DNA of 64,000 nucleotides. It comes from Echinimonas agarilytica (GTDB lineage Bacteria; Pseudomonadota; Gammaproteobacteria; Enterobacterales; Neiellaceae). The translations under genes were made by a program, and so were the position numbers. Below the pieces are notes generated by a model. It saw only the letters and a program-made list of their open reading frames with translations, had not been told where the DNA came from and searched no databases. This document shows positions 47,554-55,408 of the stretch, one piece after another (within the stretch, counting starts at the first letter, position 1; each line of letters opens with the position of its first letter). The stretch lies in assembly GCF_023703465.1 (NCBI RefSeq), contig NZ_JAMQGP010000006.1:248001-312000 (forward strand), given 5' to 3'.

Positions 47554-47584
47554 AAAAAACCGGCTCATTGGAGCCGGTTTTTTT
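47554..47584. terminator. Bidirectional terminator after the receptor gene
   Basis: Stem CCGGCTC / GAGCCGG with loop ATTG, flanked by A6 and T7. It can also serve the convergent DUF4097 gene. Confidence 0.94.
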
Positions 47585-47619
47585 ATGCACTTAGTTTAGA
47601 ACGTGAGTGGTGGGTAAAA

Positions 47620-48582
47620 TTATTTAGAAATCTTCACTTCACCCTTAACGGTCGAGATACGAACCGTGCCTTTACCGTCTCCTTCAGTGAACGATAACGA
47701 GCGCGTATTGCTCTTTTTATCGACCTTCACCTGAGCGTCGTTGAGCTGGTTCACAATGTCGCTGCCATAGTGGCCTTCAACATGCACATTGGCTGACAAG
47801 CCCTGAGGAAACTTCAATTCTATGTCGCCACTAACAGATGATGCTTGTATGGAGCCGCTGTCGGTCAAGCCGATGACAGCTTCAACATCGCCGTTAACAG
47901 TGGTCACATCAACCTTAGCAAGCTCATTACTTTTTAACTCAATGTCACCATTGACGGTTTCTGCGGTAAACCCATTCACCTTTCCTGTGACTTCAATGTC
48001 GCCATTTACGGTTCGAGTTTCCACATCATTGCTTTGGATGTTTTCAAGCTCAATGTCACCATTAACGGTTTCAAAATAGCTTGAACCGCTAACATTTTTG
48101 ACTTCGATATCGCCATTGATCAGTGTAATACGTGTATCGCCTTCAATGTTTTTAGCACCAACATCACCGTTAACAGCGTCGATTTTCAATGCGCCGATAG
48201 TACTGCTAATAGAGACATCAGCGTTGGTTGATTGGTATATCACCTGGCTTTGTTGAGGGACAAAGATTTCAAGACGATCACCTTTTAGCGTGGTGCCTGA
48301 CCAGTTCTTGCGTTCTTTCACTTGAATGACAATGTCATCGCCTTCACGTTTAAAGATGAGCTTTTCGGCTGAATTGGATAACTCGCCTTTGATTTGCACT
48401 TCATCGCGGGCCCAGCCCGTAATTTTAGCTTTGCCATTACTATGTTCGATAGACACGGTGGCGCCGGGTGTAGCCGATAGCGTGTCGTTGATGAGTTCAC
48501 CTGCATAAGTCATTGCAGTGCTTAAGCTGAGCGTTAATACGCATGCCATAGTTGATAGTTGTTTCTTTATCATCATCTTCAT
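47620..48582 (-). CDS. DUF4097 family exported beta-helix-like protein
   Basis: A 320-residue protein with a signal peptide (cleavage after TYA). The mature part is a repetitive DUF4097 (putative adhesin) domain: at least seven turns carry a (V/I)NGD(I/V) motif spaced about 18-22 residues apart, suggesting a parallel beta-helix. It lies 52 bp downstream of the anti-sigma gene, same strand, so it is part of that operon. DUF4097 proteins often sit with sigma or anti-sigma genes; biochemical role unknown. ATG 48582 was chosen for its AAGGA ribosome-binding site over the 28-residue longer frame. Confidence 0.83.
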   Translation of the reverse strand: MKMMIKKQLSTMACVLTLSLSTAMTYAGELINDTLSATPGATVSIEHSNGKAKITGWARDEVQIKGELSNSAEKLIFKREGDDIVIQVKERKNWSGTTLKGDRLEIFVPQQSQVIYQSTNADVSISSTIGALKIDAVNGDVGAKNIEGDTRITLINGDIEVKNVSGSSYFETVNGDIELENIQSNDVETRTVNGDIEVTGKVNGFTAETVNGDIELKSNELAKVDVTTVNGDVEAVIGLTDSGSIQASSVSGDIELKFPQGLSANVHVEGHYGSDIVNQLNDAQVKVDKKSNTRSLSFTEGDGKGTVRISTVKGEVKISK

Positions 48583-48634
48583 GTTCCTTTCAAAGCAAGC
48601 CACGTGGGCGCTATGGGGTATTCCTTGTTGAGCG

Positions 48635-49129
48635 TTATACCTTAGACCATTTAGGGACGTGTACACGCTCTACGAGTTGGACTTGCTGTTGGTAAACGCT
48701 TTGCAGCATTTTTAACAACGTTGGGTTCATTGGATCGTTGTCGAGAGCCAATTTAATCGCTTTCGCAGCTTCATCTAATTCCTTGAGCTGTTCTTCCCAA
48801 TTCTTAGTGAGGGCCGGGCGGCCTTTAAATTGCGTGAGTAAGCCCTGCAATTCATGCGAATGTTTTTGTTCGAGCGCGGAAATCATTTGGTCGCTCGTGA
48901 CCTGAGCGGAGTGCTGATACGCCACAAACCATGTAGAAACACCAACCAAGGTAATGGCGGCGGCCATTGCAATTAAGCGCGACGCTTTTGGTTTTGAGGA
49001 TTTTGAAGATCGCTCAGGTTCATTTAGCGCATGCTCTATGCCAGGCCAAAGGTCACGTTGAGGCGAGGGCGCTTTATGCACCTGCGTTACATGGGTCGCT
49101 AAAGCCGATTCAAAATTTTGCTTACTCAT
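48635..49129 (-). CDS. Putative anti-sigma factor (single-pass membrane)
   Basis: A 164-residue protein with a cytoplasmic N-terminal part (~1-50), one transmembrane helix (about 51-69, LIAMAAAITLVGVSTWFVA) and a periplasmic helical C-terminal part (~70-164). It starts inside the end of the ECF sigma gene (8-bp overlap), the usual place for an anti-sigma factor. No zinc-binding HxxxCxxC motif is visible, so it is not a ZAS-type anti-sigma; the assignment rests mainly on position and topology. The C-terminal domain may sense envelope state. Confidence 0.68.
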   Translation of the reverse strand: MSKQNFESALATHVTQVHKAPSPQRDLWPGIEHALNEPERSSKSSKPKASRLIAMAAAITLVGVSTWFVAYQHSAQVTSDQMISALEQKHSHELQGLLTQFKGRPALTKNWEEQLKELDEAAKAIKLALDNDPMNPTLLKMLQSVYQQQVQLVERVHVPKWSKV

Positions 49130-49688
49130 GACCTAATCTCTCCTTTAACAAATGTTTGGCGCGATGATATTGAGCTTTGCTAGTCCCCACTGCCATATTC
49201 AGCATTTCAGCTACATCTTCATGGCGATAGCCTTCAATTGCGTGCAGAACAAATACCATTCGAGCACGCTCTGGCAAGCTAGCAACGTGGGCTTCAAAGT
49301 TCACTTGTTGCAAATCGCTTTGTGCCGGGAGTTGCATTGCTTCAGAATTCTCAATTGAGAATGTGCGTTGCCACCATGACTTTTGGCGGCGCATGTACGA
49401 CACCGTGATATTGGCTGTGACACGATGCAGCCAAGTCGAAAACTTGGCGTCACCGGCATAGTTATCTAACTTGTTCCAAAGTTGGATAAAGACTTCTTGA
49501 GTTGCGTCTTCGGCCATGTTTCGGTCACCAATGAGCCGCAGTGCAAGCCCGTACACTTGCCCAACACTGATGTCATAAAGCTGCCGATATGCGGCCTTAT
49601 CGCCTGCACGACTCGCTTCGATAAGGTGGATTAGCTCAGTGTCAGTGAAGCGTTCGTGGGCTTCAATTAACTGTCCTTGATTACTCAA
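49122..49688 (-). CDS. ECF-family RNA polymerase sigma factor
   Basis: A 188-residue sigma factor with region 2 (AYRQLYDISVGQVYGLALRLIGDRNMAEDATQEVF-type core, then FSTWLHRVTANITVSYMRRQ) and region 4 (LPERARMVFVLHAIEGYRHEDVAEMLNMAVGTSKAQYHRAKH). It would direct polymerase to its own regulon, probably including this operon and envelope genes. Start appears to be TTG 49688, since no ATG lies before region 2. It overlaps the anti-sigma gene by 8 bp. Confidence 0.92.
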   Translation of the reverse strand: MSNQGQLIEAHERFTDTELIHLIEASRAGDKAAYRQLYDISVGQVYGLALRLIGDRNMAEDATQEVFIQLWNKLDNYAGDAKFSTWLHRVTANITVSYMRRQKSWWQRTFSIENSEAMQLPAQSDLQQVNFEAHVASLPERARMVFVLHAIEGYRHEDVAEMLNMAVGTSKAQYHRAKHLLKERLGHE

Positions 49689-49769
49689 TAGTCACGTCTC
49701 TGTGATTGCGTTAAAGAGTTAGTCGAACAATAAACCAGAAAGGTTTAAATGGTAGGAAAATATTTTTAA

Positions 49770-49802
49770 ATGGATGTGTTCATGGTGCATGAACACATCC
49801 AT
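49770..49802. terminator. Long perfect hairpin, terminator of the GNAT gene
   Basis: Perfect 15-bp inverted repeat ATGGATGTGTTCATG / CATGAACACATCCAT with a 3-base loop. On the minus strand it follows the GNAT stop by 5 bp and is followed by TTTAAAAATATTTT. It separates the GNAT gene from the sigma operon. Confidence 0.8.
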
Positions 49803-49807
49803 AATGA

Positions 49808-50344
49808 TTAATTTGAAGCGCTTGGAAGTCGATAGATATGGGCGTAAAGTCCGTCGAGCTGTTTGGTTTCTGTGACCTCAAGCCCACACTTGAGAAGCAC
49901 GTGATGTGAACTTAAATTTTCAACATCCGCCATCCCTATATAATCGTTAATGCCTAGTACCTCTCGTCCATGTTTTACGCAGGCTAAAGCGGCCTCGCTG
50001 GCGATGCCTTGTCCCCAGAACTCAGGTAAAAATCGATATCCAATGTCGATGGCTTCAAAGTCGGGCAAATACTTAAAACCACAAAAGCCAATGACTTGAG
50101 ATGTGTCTTTCCACTCAACAGCAAGCCGACCATAACCATAGGTATCATAATCTCGGTGCCACACATCGGTGACTAGCTTCCGAGCGTCCTCTAGGGTTTT
50201 GGTTTGCCCTTTATCCCCAGTATATCGAGTGACCTCTTTGTTGGATGCGAAGTTTAAAATATCTTTGGCATCCTCAAGCTGAAAAGGCCGCATGCGCAAG
50301 CGAGGTGTTTCAATGGATAGCGTTCGCTGCCATTTACTGCTCAT
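49808..50344 (-). CDS. GNAT-family N-acetyltransferase (RimJ/RimL-like)
   Basis: A 178-residue acetyltransferase of the RimJ/RimL/SpeG-like GNAT group: IETPRLRMRPFQLEDAKDI at the N-terminus, IGFCGFKYLPDFEAIDIGYRFLPEFWGQGIASEA with the acetyl-CoA-binding loop, and SSHHVLLKCGLE. Substrate unknown (protein N-terminus, amino acid or small molecule). ATG 50344 was chosen because AGGA lies about 9 bp upstream; ATG 50353 or further upstream would lengthen it. It follows the M28 peptidase gene by 16 bp and is probably co-transcribed. Confidence 0.85.
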   Translation of the reverse strand: MSSKWQRTLSIETPRLRMRPFQLEDAKDILNFASNKEVTRYTGDKGQTKTLEDARKLVTDVWHRDYDTYGYGRLAVEWKDTSQVIGFCGFKYLPDFEAIDIGYRFLPEFWGQGIASEAALACVKHGREVLGINDYIGMADVENLSSHHVLLKCGLEVTETKQLDGLYAHIYRLPSASN

Positions 50345-50360
50345 GGTCGTCATCCTATTA

Positions 50361-51791
50361 CTATTGTTGCGGTGTGCTGAGCTCTTTCGCCTCAACCCGC
50401 TGTGTCTTTTTTAATGATATTGGGCGCAATTCCGCATCGCTATTCGTGGTGGTCCAAAGCATGACCGACCATGCTGCAACATTTTGTTTTAGAGCCTCTG
50501 GCGATACTTTGTCAAGTGTGTCATTGGGCGTGTGATGAAAATCAAAATAATCAGTGCCGTCTTGCAACAATGTAAGTGCAGGAACGCCTTTGTTGACCAG
50601 TACAGATGTGTCTGGGCCTCCGGTGGCCTTATTATGGCCTGCTTCGATATTCAATGGCGCTAGCTCTTTAAGTAATTTTTTACTCAATGCAGAGAGCGCA
50701 TCGGAAAAGCGTGTATCTAGTTTCCAAATTTCACCGGCGCCAAAGTCGGACTCGGAAGCCAAGTAAATGTTGTGTAAGTCATCTGCATTTTCTCTCGCGT
50801 AAGCTTTCGCGCCGACTAAGCCCAATTCTTCAGCGGCATAAAGCACCACTCGCACACCCCGCTTGGGGCGATCTGGTAAATCAATGATTTGTTTTGCAGC
50901 AGCAGTCACAATAGCAATGCCGGCACCGTCATCCAACGCGCCAGTGCCTTCATCCCAACTGTCGTGATGCGCGCCCACCAGTACATACTGCTCTGGAAAT
51001 TTAGCGCCATCGTATTCAGCAATAACATTGTATGAAATTGCTGATTCTAGGTGCTCACTGCCAAGCTCAAAGTTTAAAGTAACCTTGCCGTGTTGTGTGA
51101 GTAGACGAGTGAGCTGATCTGCATCGGGCGCAGAAAGCGCAGCCGAGGGAATTCGAGGTTTCTTTACGTCGTATAGCATCATTCCAGTATGGGCGAAGCG
51201 ATCGCTGTCGGTACCGATTGAGCGAATTAACAGTCCTACCGCGCCTTTAGTGGCCGCAATGCTCGCTCCATTGGAGCGGCCGCCCACAACTTCTCGATAA
51301 TACTTGCCCGCTCGGTGACGCTCCATTTTGTGATCAATAAAAACAATATGCCCTTTAACCGCTCGGGCGGATATTTCAGAGAGTGCTGCCAATGAAGACA
51401 CGCGCACCACTGGCGCAGTAATCCCGCCTTCTGGTGTGCCAACTGAATGCCCGAGGGCTGAAATGATCAAAGCTTGAGGTGCAGGAGAAACAATAGACGC
51501 ATTCGCTATCCCTCGCTTCCATGCGGGCACACGCACGGGCTGCTTATAGACACGATCAAATCCTTGTGATGTGAGTAAGTTTTCTGCCCATGCAACAGTT
51601 CGTAAATCGGCTTCTGTGCCTGGCAGTCGTGGGCCAATATTGGTCGTTAGGTCGGTCAATATATCGAGTGCGTGACGGGAAGTGAGCGCAGTTTCTATAA
51701 GTTGCTCATTGATTGTTTTTTTCTCGACGGTGTCGTTTGCGTTTACAATAGATGCAACAAAAGCAAATGATAAAATAATGTGTCTGAGCAC
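50361..51791 (-). CDS. Exported M28-family zinc aminopeptidase
   Basis: A 476-residue peptidase with a signal peptide (LRHIILSFAFVASIVNA, then NDTVE). A PA insert domain (about 110-240, containing VKGHIVFIDHKM) precedes the M28 catalytic core: GAHHDSWDEGTGALDDGAG (zinc His and bridging Asp), AAEELGLVGA (catalytic Glu), ESDFGAG (Asp) and FHHTPNDTLDKV (His). It should release N-terminal residues from peptides in the periplasm or outside. Start GTG 51791 has AGAGG upstream and gives the signal peptide; the longer frame to 51863 does not. It is divergent from the ArsR-type gene. Confidence 0.9.
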   Translation of the reverse strand: MLRHIILSFAFVASIVNANDTVEKKTINEQLIETALTSRHALDILTDLTTNIGPRLPGTEADLRTVAWAENLLTSQGFDRVYKQPVRVPAWKRGIANASIVSPAPQALIISALGHSVGTPEGGITAPVVRVSSLAALSEISARAVKGHIVFIDHKMERHRAGKYYREVVGGRSNGASIAATKGAVGLLIRSIGTDSDRFAHTGMMLYDVKKPRIPSAALSAPDADQLTRLLTQHGKVTLNFELGSEHLESAISYNVIAEYDGAKFPEQYVLVGAHHDSWDEGTGALDDGAGIAIVTAAAKQIIDLPDRPKRGVRVVLYAAEELGLVGAKAYARENADDLHNIYLASESDFGAGEIWKLDTRFSDALSALSKKLLKELAPLNIEAGHNKATGGPDTSVLVNKGVPALTLLQDGTDYFDFHHTPNDTLDKVSPEALKQNVAAWSVMLWTTTNSDAELRPISLKKTQRVEAKELSTPQQ

Positions 51792-51909
51792 ATAAACCTC
51801 TTTTAATGGCGCATTGATCACGGATACCGTTATCATTGAGCTGAACATACTAAAATGAAACACAATGAATAGCGAACGCTGTTAGAAATTGATAGGTAAC
51901 GTAACTGTA

Positions 51910-52206
51910 ATGAACCTCCAGCAAATGCAGCGCAATGCAAGTCAGGCAATTCCGTTGCTTAAGGCTCTGTCCAATCAAAACAGGCTGTTTATTCTATGCC
52001 ATTTACACGGTACAGAATTAAGTGTGACTGAGTTAACTGAGCGAGTCGGTTTAAGTCAGTCGGCTTTATCCCAACATTTAGCGATTTTGCGTAGCGAAGG
52101 GTATGTAAAAACAAGAAAGGAAGCGCAAACAGTCTATTACTCGCTCGACAGTGAAGAAGTGGCGGCCATGATTGGCTTACTGCACGACTTGTATTGCAAG
52201 GAATAA
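51910..52206 (+). CDS. ArsR-family regulator of the YgaV/BigR/SqrR type
   Basis: A 98-residue winged-helix regulator: LLKALSNQNRLFILCHLHGTELSV, then recognition region VGLSQSALSQHLAILRSEGYV and wing TRKEAQTVYYSLDS. It lacks the ArsR CxC metal motif but has two cysteines, Cys30 (FILC) and Cys96 (DLYCKE), placed as in the persulfide-sensing YgaV/BigR/SqrR group. It therefore probably senses reactive sulfur or oxidation by a disulfide or polysulfide link. No sulfide-oxidation gene is adjacent. A 10-base palindrome AGCGAACGCT lies upstream at 51871-51880. The start ATG 51910 is preferred to TTG 51889. Confidence 0.82.
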   Translation: MNLQQMQRNASQAIPLLKALSNQNRLFILCHLHGTELSVTELTERVGLSQSALSQHLAILRSEGYVKTRKEAQTVYYSLDSEEVAAMIGLLHDLYCKE

Positions 52207-52266
52207 AGTTGAGTTGCTGCGGGTCAGTTTGAGTAGCATGAGGATTGCAGGACAAATTTCAGGCAT

Positions 52267-52293
52267 AAAAAAACCGGTCATAGACCGGTTTTT
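52267..52293. terminator. Bidirectional terminator between arsR-type gene and rpsT
   Basis: Stem CCGGTC / GACCGG with loop ATA, flanked by A7 and T5. It ends rpsT on the minus strand and the ArsR-type gene on the plus strand. Confidence 0.92.
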
Positions 52294-52310
52294 CATATGA
52301 CCTAAAAAAC

Positions 52311-52571
52311 TTACAGCGCTTTAATCTGAGTATTCAGACGAGCCTTATGGCGTGCTGCTTTGTTTTTGTGGATCAGGCCTTTAGCGGCAAAACGATCCAA
52401 GATAGGTGTAACAACTGCATACTCTGCTGCTGCTGTTTCTTTATCACCAGCTTCAATAGCTGCGTTTACCTTCTTCAGGTATGTGCGCATCATGGAGCGA
52501 CGGCTAGCGTTATGCTTACGGCGCTTTTCTGACTGGAGCGCACGTTTTTTCGCTGACTTGATATTAGCCAA
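52311..52571 (-). CDS. rpsT: 30S ribosomal protein S20
   Basis: An 86-residue S20 beginning [20 protein letters not shown], a helical RNA-binding protein of the small subunit. The start codon is TTG at 52571, with GGGAG 7 bp upstream. The same UUG start occurs in E. coli rpsT, where it is part of autogenous translational control, so that control may be kept here. The gene is divergent from murJ, as in many gammaproteobacteria. Confidence 0.97.
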   Translation of the reverse strand: MANIKSAKKRALQSEKRRKHNASRRSMMRTYLKKVNAAIEAGDKETAAAEYAVVTPILDRFAAKGLIHKNKAARHKARLNTQIKAL

Positions 52572-52810
52572 GGTCGGACTCCCAATTCACTTATGTAGAT
52601 AGATTTTCAAGGCGGCGCATTTTGCACCGTTAAAAACCCAATGTCAATTAATTTCGCGTTAGCTTACAGGCTTTGCAAGTTGCTTTTGGCGATTTGCGTA
52701 CAGCCTAGTAAGATGAGCGCGGATTTTAGCAGTACGTTGGGCCTAAAGCCAGTGCTTAAGCACGCTAAATCATCGGATTTGTTAGGTCGCTGCCACAAAA
52801 GGAATGAAGC

Positions 52811-54364
52811 TTGAGTAAGCAATTAGTTAAATCGGGCGCGATTGTCAGTGCTATGACACTGATTTCGCGGGTGCTAGGGTTGGTACGAGATGTTGTAGTT
52901 GCCAACTTAATGGGAGCCGGTGCCGCAGCGGACGTGTTCTTTTTTGCCAATAAAATTCCTAATTTTTTACGCCGTTTATTTGCAGAAGGCGCATTTGCAC
53001 AGGCGTTTGTTCCTGTGCTGGCAGAAACCAAAGCTGAAGGCGACAAAGACGGTGTTCGCCAGCTAATCGCTTATGTGTCGGGTACTTTGGGCACATTGGT
53101 GATGATTGCGACCATTGTTGGCGTTGTGGGCTCTCCTGTTTTAGCGGCTATATTCGGTACGGGGTGGTTTATCGAGTGGCTGAATGATGGGCCCGAGGCG
53201 CATAAGTTCGAAACGGCATCGCTGATGCTTAAAATTACCTTTCCTTACCTGTTTTTTATTGCACTGACGGCGCTTTCGGGGTCGATTCTGAATACCTATG
53301 GGCGTTTTGCTGTGGCCGCGTTTACCCCCGTATTTTTGAATATAGCGATTATTAGTTGCGCTTTACTACTCAGCCCAACACTAGACGAACCTGCGCTAGG
53401 GTTAGCGTGGGGCGTTTTTTTGGGTGGAATCATTCAGTTCTTATTTCAAATTCCATTTTTGAAGCGAGCAGGTTTTTTGGTCAAACCCAAGTGGGGATGG
53501 CGTCAACCTGGTGTAGTGAAAATACGTACGTTGATGATCCCTGCATTGTTCGGTGTGTCGGTAAGTCAACTCAACTTGTTATTCGATACCTTTATCGCCA
53601 GCTTTTTAATGACCGGCTCTATTAGTTGGCTGTATTACGCCGACCGTTTGTTGGAATTTCCACTAGGCCTGTTTGGTATAGCTATCGCCACTGTGGTATT
53701 GCCAAGTCTCAGTAGTAAGGCTGCCGCACACGATAAAGACGCCTTTAAACACACCATGGATTGGGGCGTGAGAATGGTGAGTGTACTTGGTCTGCCTGCC
53801 GCCCTTGGGCTCATTGTGTTGGCGCAGCCTATTTTGATGCTGCTCTTCATGCGAGGGGAGTACACTTCCAATGATGTACTGGCGTCGAGCTATAGCTTGT
53901 TTGCGTATGCATCAGGCCTGCTGTTTTTCATGTACATCAAAGTGTTGGCCCCGGGCTATTTTGCGCGGCAAGATACCAAAACACCGGTTAAATTTGGCAT
54001 TTATGCCATGGTGTCCAACATGGTTTTCAATGTGATATTGGCGTCTTGGCTTGGTTACATTGGCCTTGCCGCGGCAACCTCTCTATCGGCTTTGCTCAAT
54101 GCTGGGCTGTTGTATTGGGGTTTGCGCCAACTGGGAGTATTTCAGCTTTCGAGTGAATCCGTTGGTTTAATTATTCGTATGTTGATCAGTGCTGTCATTA
54201 TGGCGTTTAGCGTTTGGTACTTAAGCCCTGAGTTTAAACACTGGTTGCAATTTAGCTTTACTGAAGCGGTGTTTTGGTTGGTTGGATTAATGCTCTTGGC
54301 TGCTTCCGTCTATACGGTTATGTTAGGGATTCTGGGTGTGCGAGTAAGACATTTAATGCGATAG
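52811..54364 (+). CDS. murJ: Lipid II flippase MurJ
   Basis: A 517-residue MOP-superfamily transporter with about 14 hydrophobic segments. Conserved parts are SAMTLISRVLGLVRDVVVANLMGAG, NKIPNFLRRLFAEGAFAQAFVPV and YYADRLLEFPLGLFG. It flips lipid II across the inner membrane in peptidoglycan synthesis. The start is TTG 52811; AAAGGA lies 9 bp upstream and an ATG nearby is out of frame. The 240 bp between rpsT and murJ carry both promoters. ribF follows. Confidence 0.96.
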   Translation: MSKQLVKSGAIVSAMTLISRVLGLVRDVVVANLMGAGAAADVFFFANKIPNFLRRLFAEGAFAQAFVPVLAETKAEGDKDGVRQLIAYVSGTLGTLVMIATIVGVVGSPVLAAIFGTGWFIEWLNDGPEAHKFETASLMLKITFPYLFFIALTALSGSILNTYGRFAVAAFTPVFLNIAIISCALLLSPTLDEPALGLAWGVFLGGIIQFLFQIPFLKRAGFLVKPKWGWRQPGVVKIRTLMIPALFGVSVSQLNLLFDTFIASFLMTGSISWLYYADRLLEFPLGLFGIAIATVVLPSLSSKAAAHDKDAFKHTMDWGVRMVSVLGLPAALGLIVLAQPILMLLFMRGEYTSNDVLASSYSLFAYASGLLFFMYIKVLAPGYFARQDTKTPVKFGIYAMVSNMVFNVILASWLGYIGLAAATSLSALLNAGLLYWGLRQLGVFQLSSESVGLIIRMLISAVIMAFSVWYLSPEFKHWLQFSFTEAVFWLVGLMLLAASVYTVMLGILGVRVRHLMR

Positions 54365-54423
54365 CTAGTAAGCAGCGCATTGAACACGTTATAATCCGCG
54401 CTTTTACAGCCAACATGGCCACC

Positions 54424-55353
54424 ATGGAACTAATTCGCGGTATACACAATTTGCGACCAGAGCACCAAGGGTGTGTACTCACTATCGGTAATTTCGACGG
54501 TGTGCACCTTGGGCATCAAGCTGTTATTAAGCAATTGGTTGCAAAGGCAAAAGAGTATCAGCTTCCATCAACTGTGATGGTATTTGAGCCTCAGCCTCAA
54601 GAAGTTTTCGCACGCGAAACAGCGCCTGCTCGCTTGAGTTTATTGCGCGATAAAGTGCAGTTGCTGGCAGAGCTAGGTGTTGACCGATTACTGTGTATTC
54701 AGTTTAATCAGCATTTTTCGTCGCTGACTGCTGAGCAATTTATATCGCAATTATTGGTCACACAGCTTGCTGTGAAATTTTTAGTGGTGGGCGATGATTT
54801 TCGATTTGGCCAAAAACGCCAAGGTGACTTCGACTTGTTGCTTAAAGCGGGCCAACAGCATCATTTTGTGGTGGCTAATACCGCGAGCTTTGTGCTGAGC
54901 CAAATGCGTGTAAGTAGCACTAAAATTCGAGCGGCGTTGTCGACGAATCAGCTCGATGACGCGCAGTCTATGTTGGGCCGTAAGTATGCACTCACTGGGC
55001 GTGTGGCCCACGGTAAGGCGCTGGGACGGACCATAGGGTTTCCTACTGCGAACGTATTTATGAAACGCCAAGTGGTGCCAGTGAAAGGCGTGTATGCCGT
55101 AGAGGTTGAGTTAGCCTCTGGCGAGCGTCGTACCGGTATGGCGAATATTGGTACGCGGCCCACAGTGAATGGCACGCGTTGCCAGTTGGAAGTACATATT
55201 TTTGATTTCGAAGGCAATTTATATGGCCAACGAATTCGGGTTGAACTGGTCGCAAAATTGCGAGAAGAGCAGCCGTTTGCATCTGTCGAGGCTTTAACCG
55301 CGCAGTTGCACCAAGACAAATTAAATGCACAGTCGAGCTTGGCTCAGCTGTGA
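54424..55353 (+). CDS. ribF: Bifunctional riboflavin kinase / FAD synthetase
   Basis: A 309-residue enzyme. The N-terminal FAD synthetase half has TIGNFDGVHLGHQAVI and VGDDFRFGQKRQGDF; the C-terminal riboflavin kinase half has GRVAHGKALGRTIGFPTAN and KGVYAVEV...TGMANIGTRPTVNG. It makes FMN and FAD in the cytoplasm, needed for the NQR flavins among others. ATG 54424 gives the usual MELIRGIHNL start; ATG 54415 is possible. It lies between murJ and ileS in the conserved block. Confidence 0.97.
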   Translation: MELIRGIHNLRPEHQGCVLTIGNFDGVHLGHQAVIKQLVAKAKEYQLPSTVMVFEPQPQEVFARETAPARLSLLRDKVQLLAELGVDRLLCIQFNQHFSSLTAEQFISQLLVTQLAVKFLVVGDDFRFGQKRQGDFDLLLKAGQQHHFVVANTASFVLSQMRVSSTKIRAALSTNQLDDAQSMLGRKYALTGRVAHGKALGRTIGFPTANVFMKRQVVPVKGVYAVEVELASGERRTGMANIGTRPTVNGTRCQLEVHIFDFEGNLYGQRIRVELVAKLREEQPFASVEALTAQLHQDKLNAQSSLAQL

Positions 55354-55408
55354 TGATTATATTCTTTCGAATTGACGTAAGACAGACGACATCAGGATTG
55401 AGCTTTCA

